Shown one piece after another: positions 17,954-26,859 of a stretch of DNA of 64,000 bases. Numbering within the stretch: position 1 is the first letter of the stretch; the number at the start of each line of letters is the position of its first letter. This DNA comes from Natronospirales bacterium (lineage in GTDB: Bacteria; Pseudomonadota; Gammaproteobacteria; Natronospirales; REEB76): contig JAKAXB010000001.1 of assembly GCA_021816765.1 (NCBI GenBank), positions 1 through 64,000 of the forward strand, in the 5' to 3' direction. The translations under genes were made by a program, and so were the position numbers. The notes beneath the pieces are model-generated. The model was not told the DNA's origin. It ran no database searches and saw nothing but the letters and a program-made list of their open reading frames with translations.

Positions 17954-18608
17954 TAGAAATACCGCTATCATCTCATGGCCGACAGCCGTGGGAGGTGGCG
18001 GAGGTGGCTGGGCAGGATGGGATGGCACGGTTTTTGGTACCGGAGGCGGGGGGTCACGCGAATGGTCGGCGGGCACCGTGCTCAAGATGGACGCGCCGGG
18101 AGATGCGGAATTGGGTTTGGGACTCAGAGGAACCAGGCTTACTGCTGCGGGGCCCGGTCTATCGCTATCCGTTCCTCAAATAACTAACATTGTATACAAC
18201 GAGGCAATATCCTTGCATGGACCATCTGATCGTCTCCAGAAAATGTATCAAGACATTGCATACGCGATTCTCAATGGCTATCGATTATTTGGGAACGGTA
18301 GACCGGGAACTGCGCCTGACTATCTGAAGATGCCAATTGCAAGTCAAACGGAAGCGAATATTTATAATGCCATGCAGGTTGCTGTTCAATCGGCTGTTAC
18401 AAATATGAATAACGGTATTGTTCCTATCAATGGAGACTATTATTACGGATTCAGGGATCCAAGTTATACCAATTTGTTGATGCCTCGCAACTATGTCGAA
18501 ATTCCAGATGTTTTTGTTGGACCATTTGCAAATTCTTCTCCATCTTCAACGCAACTTCTTGGACCGACAAACAATTATCTGGTTATTTTCAGCCCGCCTT
18601 GGCCGTAG
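17931..18608 (+). CDS. RHS cassette 6: orphan tip with SleB-like NEA motif
   Basis: A remnant of RHS core (DNA at 17957-18010 matching the YHLMAYGREVAEV region, in another frame) precedes a 225-residue ORF. The first 60 residues are Gly-rich linker. From about residue 80 the tip reads SVPQITNIVYNEAISLHGPS then DIAYAILNGYRLFG. This resembles the SleB-type hydrolase arrangement, with NEA in place of YAEA and AIxNG in place of VLNR. A DYYYGFRDPSY segment follows. The ORF overlaps the preceding immunity gene and lacks a true RHS start. Confidence 0.62.
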   Translation: MFIGSRISRNTAIISWPTAVGGGGGGWAGWDGTVFGTGGGGSREWSAGTVLKMDAPGDAELGLGLRGTRLTAAGPGLSLSVPQITNIVYNEAISLHGPSDRLQKMYQDIAYAILNGYRLFGNGRPGTAPDYLKMPIASQTEANIYNAMQVAVQSAVTNMNNGIVPINGDYYYGFRDPSYTNLLMPRNYVEIPDVFVGPFANSSPSSTQLLGPTNNYLVIFSPPWP

Positions 18609-18627
18609 TGATTTTTTGGAGGAGTTT

Positions 18628-19095
18628 ATGCGTCGCACTATGCTTACACTGTTGATGTTAGTAGTGTCTGGATTCGTGTTTCTGAAAGCCGGTTATGCAG
18701 ATTCCAATACTAGGCCAACATCGTTTCCCTATTACGCAGTTATACAAGAGCAAATAAAGGCAATCAATGAATCTGGCCACCCTATATTTATTACTGGATG
18801 TAAGCAAGATTCGAGTCGTTACATAGTTGTAATTCCAAACCCCTTGGATCAGGGTTTTTTGGCTATTCTAAATGGTGATGATGTTATTGATATGGCCTCC
18901 ATAAATGAATCTGCAGTTCGGCATGCTTTCTATGTTGAAGCCAATGGTGGTGGAGAGCGCAATGCTGAAATGGGGGCAATAGTTAAGAAGTTATCCAAGT
19001 TGCCATTTCATTTGATTGATTCTCTCAGCTATAAAGAGCTCATGGGTTACACGCCGAAAGTAGCTTGTGACTTGCCAAGGAATTCGCAGCAATAG
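18628..19095 (+). CDS. Exported candidate immunity protein for RHS cassette 6
   Basis: The ATG at 18628 follows a strong GGAGGAG. Residues 1-22 (MRRTMLTLLMLVVSGFVFL, then KAGYAD) are a signal peptide. The mature ~130 residues are AT-rich, unrecognised, and contain two cysteines (FITGCK and KVACDL) that could form a disulfide in the periplasm. An upstream in-frame extension to 18493 overlaps the toxin tip and is rejected. Confidence 0.68.
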   Translation: MRRTMLTLLMLVVSGFVFLKAGYADSNTRPTSFPYYAVIQEQIKAINESGHPIFITGCKQDSSRYIVVIPNPLDQGFLAILNGDDVIDMASINESAVRHAFYVEANGGGERNAEMGAIVKKLSKLPFHLIDSLSYKELMGYTPKVACDLPRNSQQ

Positions 19096-19111
19096 CAAAA
19101 TCTAACGCATC

Positions 19112-20875
19112 TACGCCTATGCCCCGAACCACCCGGATGCGGTGGCGAGCGTGACCGACAGTGCCGGGTCGGTGATCTACAGCGCGAGCTACGACGCGGA
19201 CGACCCTTGGAAGTCCCAGACGTGGGATGGCGACATGACCACGCGCAACGGTTTCCCCCTCACCTGGACGGTGGATAATTTACCCGCGAGTCTCGCCTCG
19301 GCCACGGGGTCGAGCACGTTCGACTACGGCCCGGGGGGCAACCGCTATCAGCAGGTGGCGACCGAGGGCGGCAACAGCACCACCACGACTTACATCGCCG
19401 GCGGGCTGTTCGAGGTGGTGGCGACGGCGACCACCATGGAATACCGGCACGCCATCTTCGCGGACGGGCAGGTGATTGCCGTGCACACCATAGACCAGAG
19501 CGGCAGCGCCAGCACGAGCTACCTACACTATGACCCGCTCGGCAGCGTGGACGATGTACAGGGAAGTACAAGCGCCGCGGGAGGCAGGAAGCCGGGAGCG
19601 GCCACGCTCACCGACGACCAGGGCGCGGTGATCCAGAAGATGAGCTTCGATGCGTTCGGCCTGCGGCGGGATGCGGGCAACTGGACCTACGACCTGAGCT
19701 CCAGCCAGATCGCGCCGTTGACCGGCCTCACCAACCGCGGCTACACCGACCAGGAACAGCTCGACAACGTGGCGCTGGTGGACCTGAACGGGCGGGTGTA
19801 TGACCCGACCATCGGGAGGTTCATTTCCGCCGATCCCACGGTGCCGGACCCGCTCTACAGCCAGGCGTTCAACCGCTACAGCTACGTGTACAACAGTCCG
19901 CTGGAATACACCGATCCGAGTGGGTTTTGCCCCAAACACATGTTGTGTGAATGGCTACCGATGGGGCCAAATGGGTCTTACCAAGATTACATAGTCGGTG
20001 CGTTGGGTGGTAACGGGAACTATACACTTACCAATCCTGGCAGCAGCGAGACCGCCCAGCTTGGCGCGATGGTGGTCGGCGGCGGCAACACGGTATCCCC
20101 CACCCAGATAGCGCCGCCAAGTGCGCCGGCCCCCGCCCCACCCATCTCGGCCGGTGGCAGCCCGGTGCGAGGCGGACAGATTGCGCTGTTGCCTCCCCCC
20201 AGTGGGTTTGGCTTAAACCAGGGTGGCAACAATGGCGTGCTGGGGGCGATCAACAGCACCGATGGCGCGACCCAGTTTGATGGGACGTGTTTCGGCTGCG
20301 GCGGGTTGTTTGGGAATTGGATTCATACCCCCTTGAGCGCGGATGGGTCGGGCGGGGGCAGCTCGGACGTCCGGATCCAGGCCGCCACCCAGAGCGGGTC
20401 GCCGGGAGTCGGCGGCGCACCCATCCGCCTAGTACCGCAAATTCTGGGAACGTTGGGGGAACCCACACCGGTTTGTGGTCCCTGCAGTCCCTATCGTTAC
20501 ACGCAATCAGGGGAAAGTTTCTTGCGCTACGAATCGAATAATCCAGCATTTAGCAAAGTAACCCCGGATGGTGGTTTGTTGCCTGACACTTATGCGGCAC
20601 CAAGTAGCGACGGATTGCTGCCACAGTCTTTGCTAAATGCACAATATAAATTACCCTCACCGGAGATTCCAAGAACCAACGTTTATGAAATTACCCCACC
20701 CGCAGGCACGCCGATTATTGGCCCGAGTCCGGTGGCGGGTGGGTTAGGAAATGAAGTAGTTTTCCCGTTCGGCGCCCCGCCTGGCAGCGTCGGGCCGGTC
20801 ATGGAGACGCCTGTTGATCCGCTTGTGGTCGAACCGGTCTTTGTTGAACCGCCCATTATTATTCCACCCCCATGA
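19112..20875 (+). CDS. RHS cassette 7: family B RHS core with unrecognised tip
   Basis: A second RHS lineage (YAYAPNHPDAVASVTDSAGS, DWT-type core, GRVYDPTIGRFISADPTVP, YTDPSGF). First usable start is GTG 19142. It carries a 27-bp insert (DPWKSQTWD) and a 51-bp insert (DDVQGSTS). A long Pro/Gly-rich linker leads to a tip from about 20470: FLRYESNNPAFSKVTPDGG, LLPDTYAAPSSDGLLPQS, then PPAGTPIIGPSPVAGGLGNE and VVFPFGAPPGSV. The tip pattern looks like a compact enzyme domain, but I cannot assign it. No zinc or hydrolase motif is apparent. Confidence 0.75.
   Translation, partial: YAYAPNHPDAVASVTDSAGSVIYSASYDADDPWKSQTWDGDMTTRNGFPLTWTVDNLPASLASATGSSTFDYGPGGNRYQQVATEGGNSTTTTYIAGGLFEVVATATTMEYRHAIFADGQVIAVHTIDQSGSASTSYLHYDPLGSVDDVQGSTSAAGGRKPGAATLTDDQGAVIQKMSFDAFGLRRDAGNWTYDLSSSQIAPLTGLTNRGYTDQEQLDNVALVDLNGRVYDPTIGRFISADPTVPDPLYSQAFNRYSYVYNSPLEYTDPSGFCPKHMLCEWLPMGPNGSYQDYIVGALGGNGNYTLTNPGSSETAQLGAMVVGGGNTVSPTQIAPPSAPAPAPPISAGGSPVRGGQIALLPPPSGFGLNQGGNNGVLGAINSTDGATQFDGTCFGCGGLFGNWIHTPLSADGSGGGSSDVRIQAATQSGSPGVGGAPIRLVPQILGTLGEPTPVCGPCSPYRYTQSGESFLRYESNNPAFSKVTPDGGLLPDTYAAPSSDGLLPQSLLNAQYKLPSPEIPRTNVYEITPPAGTPIIGPSPVAGGLGNEVVFPFGAPPGSVGPVMETPVDPLVVEPVFVEPPIIIPPP
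19202..19228 (+). repeat. 27-bp RHS mini-insert (module b type)
   Basis: DPWKSQTWD codons between SYDAD and GDMTTRNG in a family B core, matching the copies at 14106 and 21525. Confidence 0.7.
19551..19601 (+). repeat. 51-bp in-frame insert in family B RHS core
   Basis: Short form of the insert (modules a and c) placed after the DPLGSV codons, the position homologous to the long inserts of family A. It encodes 17 residues beginning DDVQGSTS. Confidence 0.85.
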
Positions 20876-20886
20876 GGTGAGTGCAT

Positions 20887-21108
20887 ATGCTACATCTAAG
20901 CGACAAGTGGGGCCCTGTTCTAGTATCTCAACCGGAAAGTGGGATGGGGTATTGGATTACTTCGGTTTTTCTGCGCGATGGCCGGAGAATTGATAATGTT
21001 ACGATTGTGGGGGGTATAGTCACAGAGGTTGATGGAATGAAAGAAATACCCTTTACAGAGGACGAGATCGTTGACATAAAAGTAATGAACACTCCCCGGC
21101 GTCACTGA
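20887..21108 (+). CDS. Small candidate immunity protein for RHS cassette 7
   Basis: A 73-residue ORF from ATG 20887, with GAGGTG upstream; GTG 20881 is an alternative. It is compact and beta-rich (WITSVFLRDGRRIDNVTIVG, then IVTEVDGM) and acidic near the C-terminus. It has no signal peptide, unlike the other six partner proteins, so the unknown tip of cassette 7 may act in the cytoplasm. Family not recognised. Confidence 0.62.
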   Translation: MLHLSDKWGPVLVSQPESGMGYWITSVFLRDGRRIDNVTIVGGIVTEVDGMKEIPFTEDEIVDIKVMNTPRRH

Positions 21109-21126
21109 TCGCAAGCCATTAATCGT

Positions 21127-22283
21127 TTGTCTACACCGACGGCAACAACGTGAGCACGGTGCTGGCTTTTGACCAAGCGACCGGCGCGCCGGTCGGCATC
21201 AGCAGCGGCATCGGCCAATCCTCTGCGGTGCAGAGCCTGGTGTACACCTGGGACGGCTACGGCAACCTCACGGAACGCCAGGACGCGAACCAGAACCTGA
21301 GCGAGACGTTCCAGTATGATGACCTCAACCGGCTGACGCACTCCACCGTGACCAACCCGAATAACAATGGCCCGTCCCTGAGCCTCGGTTACGACGCGAT
21401 GGGCAACATCCAGGCCAACTCGAACCTGGGAACGTATGCGTACACGCCCAACCACCCGGAGGCGGTGGCGAGCGTGACCGACAGTGCCGGGTCGGTGGTC
21501 TACAGCGCGAGCTACGACGCGGACGACCCTTGGAAGTCCCAGACGTGGGATGGCGACATGACCACGCGCAACGGTTTCCCCCTCACCTGGACGGTGGATA
21601 ATTTACCCGCGAGTCTCGCCTCGGCCACGGGGTCGAGCACGTTCGACTACGGCCCGGGGGGCAACCGCTATCAGCAGGTGGCGACCGAGGGCGGCAACAG
21701 CACCACCACGACTTACATTGACGGGCTGCTGGAGGTGCGCTACGACAGCGGCAGCAGTGAGACCGTGTACCGCAACTACATTGAGGCGGGGGTGGAGACG
21801 ATGGCGGCGAACGGGTCGGGCACCCTCACCGCCGACACTCTGGGGTTCTTTGTGCACGACGAGGTGGGCAGCGTGATTGCCACGGTGACGGAGAACCTGG
21901 GCGGGGCCAACCAGGCGATGAGCCTCACGAGCTACGGCGCCTGGGGCAAGGCGCGGCCGACGCTCACCGCCGGGGGCGAGACCGCGTACGCCAGTCTTGG
22001 CCCCGGGAATTATCTCACCGGCACGCCGGTGGGCCAGCAGGAGGGCTACGCCGGGCACGAGGACCTGGAGGGGATCGGTCTGGTGGAGATGGAGGGGCGG
22101 GTGTATGACCCGGAGGTGGGACGGTTCCTGTCTCCCGATCCCAACGTGCAGTATCCGGAATCGAGCCAGGGCTACGACCGCTACAGTTACGTGAACGATA
22201 ACCCCATGAGTCTCAGCGATCCAAGCGGGTATTTCAGTACCGACGCCGCCTCTGCAAGAACCGCGGCTCGACCTTCCACATGA
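21127..22283 (+). CDS. RHS cassette 8: family B RHS core without toxin tip
   Basis: The longest core fragment (YTDGNNVSTVLAFDQATG, YTWDGYGNLTERQDANQ, GYDAMGNIQANSNLG), reaching GRVYDPEVGRFLSPDPNVQ and SDPSGYF. After the hallmark it ends within about 16 residues (STDAASARTAARPST), so no toxin domain is present. First usable start is GTG 21150. It carries the 27-bp DPWKSQTWD insert. It closes the array just before the right flanking repeat and is probably a remnant whose tip was lost. Confidence 0.75.
21525..21551 (+). repeat. 27-bp RHS mini-insert (module b type)
   Basis: Same DPWKSQTWD insertion in the SYDAD-GDMTTRNG junction as in cassette 7. Confidence 0.7.
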
Positions 22284-22615
22284 CCACAACGCCCAATCCC
22301 GCACAACATCAAGCGCTGCAGCTACTGCAAGCGATCACCGTGTAGCCACACACTCGACACCGCGAAATCCTTCAACTCCATGAATCTAACGAGAAATCCC
22401 CCTCGCTTCGACCAAGAACTCCCGGCTAGTGTCTCTCTCGGGGGTGGTGGAAACCCCTCGCCTTCAGGCGAAGCAAGGTGGGCGAAATGGGCGAAGCCCA
22501 TGAGCCTTGATCTTGAATCTGTAACGGAGTTGCTAAGCACGGCATTTTGGTTTTCAGTCGCCTTCGAGGTGACGGATCCATCAACCCCTCGCCTTACAGG
22601 CGAGGGTTGTTGAGT
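22284..22615. other. Non-coding right flank of the RHS array
   Basis: No credible gene. It contains the right flanking repeat and two short GC-rich inverted repeats (around 22455-22472, CCTCGCCTTCAGGCGA, and 22587-22604, CCTCGCCTTACAGGCGAGG). The second could act as a terminator at the junction with the minus-strand heptosyltransferase gene. Confidence 0.5.
22481..22579 (+). repeat. Right copy of the ~100-bp direct repeat bounding the RHS array
   Basis: Matches 5881-5980 in the same orientation, starting GGCGAAATGGGCGAAGCCCA and passing through GGCATTTTG-like and TTTTCAGTCG blocks to GACGGATCC. Confidence 0.7.
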
Positions 22616-23707
22616 TTATGTGAAAGGATCAACCAGCGTTTCACAACGGGCGTGAGCCTGCATTAGCCCAGTGAGCTGCGTGATCACATCCTCCACCTGA
22701 ATCAGGTCCATCGCGGAAGGATCACGCACCCGCGTGCCCCAGCGCACCGTGTCCGGGTCCCGGCCGCTGAACTTCTGCAGGGCTTCGGCATGGCGGTTCA
22801 CACACCAGCGACGGCTCAAGTAGGGCGCAGCGCGCTCGGGATTGGTGCTGGCGTACAGACCGATCACCGGGGTGCCGACGGCGGTGGCCATGTGGGCGGG
22901 GCCGGAGTCCGGCGAGATCAGTACCGCGGCGCGCTGCAACAAGGCCAGCAGCTGTTTGAGGCTGGTCTTGCCGATCCGGTTGTCTGGTTTGTGATGCATC
23001 CCCGCCTCGATGCGCGCTGCGTATTCCCGCTCCCCCGCGCTCGGTCCGCCGGTCAGCAGCACCCGCATTCCCAGGGTTTGTATCGCGTAGTCCGCCACCG
23101 CGGCATAGCGCTCCGTGCGCCAGTTGCGAAAATTGCGGAAACGGGCGTTGGCACAGGGACTGATAATCAGCGCCGGTACCGTGTCGGGGATGTGCTCACG
23201 GGCGAATGCCGCGGCTTCCGCCGGAATGGGGATGTCCCAGCGCAGTACGCGCGCCGTGACGCCGCAGGCTTCCGCAAAACCGAACAGGCTGTCCATCACA
23301 TGCTGGTGCGGCTGGTAGGGAATGCGCCGGTTGGTGAACAGCCACTGGTAATCGTGAGCCCGCACCCGATCGAAACCGAGTTTTACCGGAGCCCGCACGG
23401 CGAAAACGCTCGCCAGGCTGGCACGCAGGGACATTTGCATGTGCAGTAATAAATCGAAACGCCGACCGCGCAGGGTACGGCGCAGTTCGCGATAGGCGCG
23501 CAAGCCTTTCGCCTTGTCGAAGATGATAAACTCAATGCCGGGGATGTCCCCCACCAGACCCGCTTCCAGCCGTCCGATGATCCAGGTGAGGCGCGTCCCG
23601 GGCCAGGCAGCCTGGAGCGTGCGCACCACCGGCAGGGTATGGCATACGTCGCCCACCGCCGACAGGCGCAGAATGCAGACGCGGGCGGGTGACATCGTAT
23701 GGGACAT
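22616..23707 (-). CDS. GT9 family LPS heptosyltransferase
   Basis: Transfers heptose from ADP-heptose to the LPS inner core on the cytoplasmic face of the inner membrane. The 363-residue protein has the GT9 N-terminal ILRLSAVGDVCHTLPVV and the C-terminal nucleotide-sugar site VLISPDSGPAHMATAVGTPV then IGLYASTNPE. SPCANARFRNFRNW lies between. WaaC and WaaF cannot be separated by eye. Start may instead be the internal ATG at about 23695. It is divergent from kdkA and near hldE and waaA, which fits core assembly. Confidence 0.88.
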   Translation of the reverse strand: MSHTMSPARVCILRLSAVGDVCHTLPVVRTLQAAWPGTRLTWIIGRLEAGLVGDIPGIEFIIFDKAKGLRAYRELRRTLRGRRFDLLLHMQMSLRASLASVFAVRAPVKLGFDRVRAHDYQWLFTNRRIPYQPHQHVMDSLFGFAEACGVTARVLRWDIPIPAEAAAFAREHIPDTVPALIISPCANARFRNFRNWRTERYAAVADYAIQTLGMRVLLTGGPSAGEREYAARIEAGMHHKPDNRIGKTSLKQLLALLQRAAVLISPDSGPAHMATAVGTPVIGLYASTNPERAAPYLSRRWCVNRHAEALQKFSGRDPDTVRWGTRVRDPSAMDLIQVEDVITQLTGLMQAHARCETLVDPFT

Positions 23708-23712
23708 GGCTG

Positions 23713-24426
23713 ATGACGACGCAGATTCTCACCACGAAGCGGCGGCTCATCCTATACGATGACACGCTGACAAGCCACGCGAGCCGGGAGCTGTTCACGG
23801 TGCGTCACTGGGCCCGCCACGGGCCGTTGCGGGGCGCCGGCGGCGGACGCGGTAACACCTGGATTGTGGCCGGTGAACGCGATGAATGGGTGTTGCGCCA
23901 TTATCACCGCGGCGGTCTGGCGGCGTACTTCAGCAAGGATCATTATCTGTGGACAGGCAGGGAACGCACCCGGCCGTGGCGTGAATGGCAACTGCTTGCC
24001 CTCCTATATAAGGAGGGCCTGCCGGTACCCCAGCCGGTGGCGGCGCAGGTGGTGCGCCTGGGCCCTTGGTACCGGGGCGATCTCATCACCCGCCGCATTT
24101 CTGACAGCCGTTCGCTGGCCGCCTGCCTGCGGAACACCCGCATCGAACTCATCCCGTGGCGCGCCATCGGCACCTGCATCCGCCGCTTCCACGATGCCGG
24201 TGTCTATCACGCCGACCTCAACGCCCACAATATCCTCATCAACACCCGCAATGAGATTTTTGTGATTGATTTTGACCGCAGCGAGCGCCGTACCCCCCGC
24301 GTGCTCTGGCAGGAAGCCAACCTCGGGCGGCTGCTGCGCTCGATGAGGAAGCTCTCAACCCCCGGTCTTGCCGAGGGACATGCCTGGTCAGCATTGCGGG
24401 AGGGATACAACGGCAAGCCCGGCTGA
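23713..24426 (+). CDS. kdkA: 3-deoxy-D-manno-octulosonic acid (Kdo) kinase
   Basis: Phosphorylates the Kdo residue of LPS. It shows the small kinase-fold signature of KdkA: GGRGNTWIV near the N-terminus, LRHYHRGG, LITRRI, and the catalytic loop YHADLNAHNIL with downstream FVIDFDRSERR. The start at 23713 is preferred to 23689 because the latter overlaps the divergent heptosyltransferase start. Length about 237 residues, normal for the family. Confidence 0.85.
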   Translation: MTTQILTTKRRLILYDDTLTSHASRELFTVRHWARHGPLRGAGGGRGNTWIVAGERDEWVLRHYHRGGLAAYFSKDHYLWTGRERTRPWREWQLLALLYKEGLPVPQPVAAQVVRLGPWYRGDLITRRISDSRSLAACLRNTRIELIPWRAIGTCIRRFHDAGVYHADLNAHNILINTRNEIFVIDFDRSERRTPRVLWQEANLGRLLRSMRKLSTPGLAEGHAWSALREGYNGKPG

Positions 24427-24427
24427 T

Positions 24428-25309
24428 TCAATCCCGCGGTACGACCTTGAAACGGTCGTGGCTCCAGAGATACTGTTCCGGCGCGCGGCGGATCTGCTTC
24501 TCAAGCAGCCGGTTGACGCGCAGCGCGTCGGCGACGGTATCCCCGCCAGGGAAATCGGTGAGCATGGGATCGAGCGTCAGTTTGTAGCCCCGCGTGCCGG
24601 GCAGCCGCTCCACGAAGAACGGCACCACCGGCGCGCCGCTCGCGCGCGCCAGACGTGAAAGCGCGGTGTTGGTGGGCGCGGGAATGCCGAAGAAGGGAAT
24701 CATCTCGCTGTGCCTGCCGCGATAGCCCTGGTCGGGTGCATACCACACCGGCTTGCCTTCCTTCAGGCTCTTGAGCATCAGGCGCACATCCTGGCGCGGA
24801 ATGGCACGGTCGAAGTGGCGCTCACGGCTGCGACGCATCACCGATTCGATCAATGCGTTCTGGCTTGGCCGGTACATCAGATGGAAATCCGTGTACAAGC
24901 CGAGCAGCCGGCCGCCGATTTCCAGCGTGGTGAAATGGCCCGCCACCAGGATCACCCCCCGGTCCAGGGCGCGCGCCGCCTGGAGATTTTCCAGCCCCTC
25001 GATCTGCACCAGCCTGCGCAGGCGTTCAGCCTTGCCCCACCAGCACAGGCCGATTTCCAGGAACGCGATCCCCAGCGATTCAAAATGTTTTTTTGCCAAC
25101 GCCAGGTTTGCGGGGCCGTCCAGTTCCGGGAAGCAGCGCTGCAGATTCATGACGGTGATGCGCCAGCGGCGTTTGGCGGGACGCAACAGGCGGCCCAGGC
25201 CCCGGCCAAGGGCGAGCTGCCATGCGTACGGGAGCAGGACAGCCATCCGGATGAAACCCAGCAGCAGCCAGATGTTCCAGTAGCGGGGCTTCAGGAAACG
25301 GTATCGCAT
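24428..25309 (-). CDS. lpxL: LpxL/HtrB-type lipid A acyltransferase
   Basis: Late acyltransferase of lipid A at the inner membrane. The 293-residue protein has an N-terminal membrane anchor (residues about 13-33), the acyltransferase catalytic motif GHFTTLE (HxxxxE), the MYRPSQNALIE region and WYAPDQGY, all typical of the LpxL/LpxM family. Its gene ends against kdkA (convergent) and it lies next to other LPS genes. LpxL versus LpxM or LpxP is not resolved. Confidence 0.85.
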   Translation of the reverse strand: MRYRFLKPRYWNIWLLLGFIRMAVLLPYAWQLALGRGLGRLLRPAKRRWRITVMNLQRCFPELDGPANLALAKKHFESLGIAFLEIGLCWWGKAERLRRLVQIEGLENLQAARALDRGVILVAGHFTTLEIGGRLLGLYTDFHLMYRPSQNALIESVMRRSRERHFDRAIPRQDVRLMLKSLKEGKPVWYAPDQGYRGRHSEMIPFFGIPAPTNTALSRLARASGAPVVPFFVERLPGTRGYKLTLDPMLTDFPGGDTVADALRVNRLLEKQIRRAPEQYLWSHDRFKVVPRD

Positions 25310-25431
25310 GCAGGCCGCCGTTATGTCGCGTGGAGGCAGTGTAGCGGTCGTGATGCATCCGGTACAGGCGCCCGGCCCCCTTCGGGCCCGTGTTATGATG
25401 CGGCGCGTTTCCCAGGGTTGTTGGGGCTTCC

Positions 25432-26853
25432 ATGAACATCCGCATTCCGCAGTTCGACGGCGTGCGCGTGCTGGTGGCGGGCGACGTGATGCTGGACCGC
25501 TACTGGTTCGGCGCCACCGGCCGCATTTCCCCCGAGGCGCCGGTGCCCGTGGTGCACGTACGTGATACCGAAGAACGTCCCGGCGGCGCCGGCAACGTGG
25601 CGGTGAACCTGGCCAGTCTGGGCGTGCATTGTACGGTCATCGGCATCACCGGCGATGACGCCATCGCGGACGCGCTGGCGGCATCCATGGAAAAGCGCGG
25701 GGTGCGCTGTCAGTTCGTCCGCCTCAAGCACGCCTCCACCATTACCAAGCTGCGGGTGCTGTCGCGTCATCAGCAGTTGATTCGCCTCGATTTTGAAGAA
25801 ACCTTCGGCAGCTTCACCAGCGCTCCGCTGCTGCCGGTATTCAAGCGGGAACTGGCGGGCAGCGACGTGGTGATCCTCTCCGACTACGGCAAGGGCAGCT
25901 TGAGTGCGGTGCATGAACTGATCGCCGCCGCGCGCGCCGCCGGCAAGCCGGTGCTGGTGGATCCCAAGGGGCGCGACTTCGGCAAATATAAAGGTGTCAC
26001 GGCTGTCACGCCCAATCTGGCGGAGCTGGAAGCGGTGACGGGTGAGTGTCCGGACGAAGCCAGCCTTGTGCAGAAGGGCGGGAAGCTGCGTGACGAACTG
26101 GGCTTGAAAGCGTTGCTGGTGACGCGCAGCGAACACGGTATGACGCTGCTGGAATCCGGCCGGCCGCCGCTGCACCTGCCGACCCAGGCGCTGGAAGTTT
26201 CCGATGTCACCGGCGCCGGCGACACCGTGATCGCGCTGCTGGGTGCGGGTCTCGGCGCCGGTCTGGCGTTTGCGGATGCGGCGGCCCTCGCCAATCTTGC
26301 CGCCGGCCTGGTGGTGGCGAAGCTCGGCTCCGCCACGGTCACACCGGTGGAACTCAGACTTGCGGCCCACAGCCGCAGCGGCGGCGGCGTGCTCACCGAA
26401 ACAGCGGTCATGGACGCGGTAACACATGCCCGCAGCCAGGGTGAGCGTATCGTTATGACCAACGGCGTCTTCGATATCCTGCACGCCGGGCATGTGAGCT
26501 ATCTCAGGGAGGCGCGTACGCTCGGCGACCGGCTGATTGTGGCGGTGAACGATGATGCCTCGGTACGGCGCCTGAAAGGCACGGGCCGGCCCATCAATAC
26601 CGTGGAGAACCGCATGCAGGTGCTCGCCGCGCTTTCCTGTGTGGACTGGGTGGTGGCATTCCCGGAAGATACGCCGGAACGACTCATCTGCAAACTGCTG
26701 CCGGATATCCTGGTGAAAGGCGGTGATTACAAGCCGCAGGACGTGGCGGGTTACCAATGTGTAACCAAGAGCGGCGGCGAGGTGCGCATCCTGCAATACG
26801 TCGCGGGATTGTCCACTACGGCCATGATCAACGCCATGCGTAAATCCCACTGA
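25432..26853 (+). CDS. hldE: Bifunctional heptose-7-phosphate kinase / heptose-1-phosphate adenylyltransferase
   Basis: Makes ADP-heptose precursor for LPS core. Residues about 10-315 are a ribokinase-fold kinase ([43 protein letters not shown]). Residues about 340-473 are the nucleotidyltransferase ([45 protein letters not shown]). At 473 residues it has the usual length of the fused HldE. waaA follows after 6 bp, so the two are co-transcribed. Confidence 0.96.
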   Translation: MNIRIPQFDGVRVLVAGDVMLDRYWFGATGRISPEAPVPVVHVRDTEERPGGAGNVAVNLASLGVHCTVIGITGDDAIADALAASMEKRGVRCQFVRLKHASTITKLRVLSRHQQLIRLDFEETFGSFTSAPLLPVFKRELAGSDVVILSDYGKGSLSAVHELIAAARAAGKPVLVDPKGRDFGKYKGVTAVTPNLAELEAVTGECPDEASLVQKGGKLRDELGLKALLVTRSEHGMTLLESGRPPLHLPTQALEVSDVTGAGDTVIALLGAGLGAGLAFADAAALANLAAGLVVAKLGSATVTPVELRLAAHSRSGGGVLTETAVMDAVTHARSQGERIVMTNGVFDILHAGHVSYLREARTLGDRLIVAVNDDASVRRLKGTGRPINTVENRMQVLAALSCVDWVVAFPEDTPERLICKLLPDILVKGGDYKPQDVAGYQCVTKSGGEVRILQYVAGLSTTAMINAMRKSH

Positions 26854-26859
26854 GGTTCC

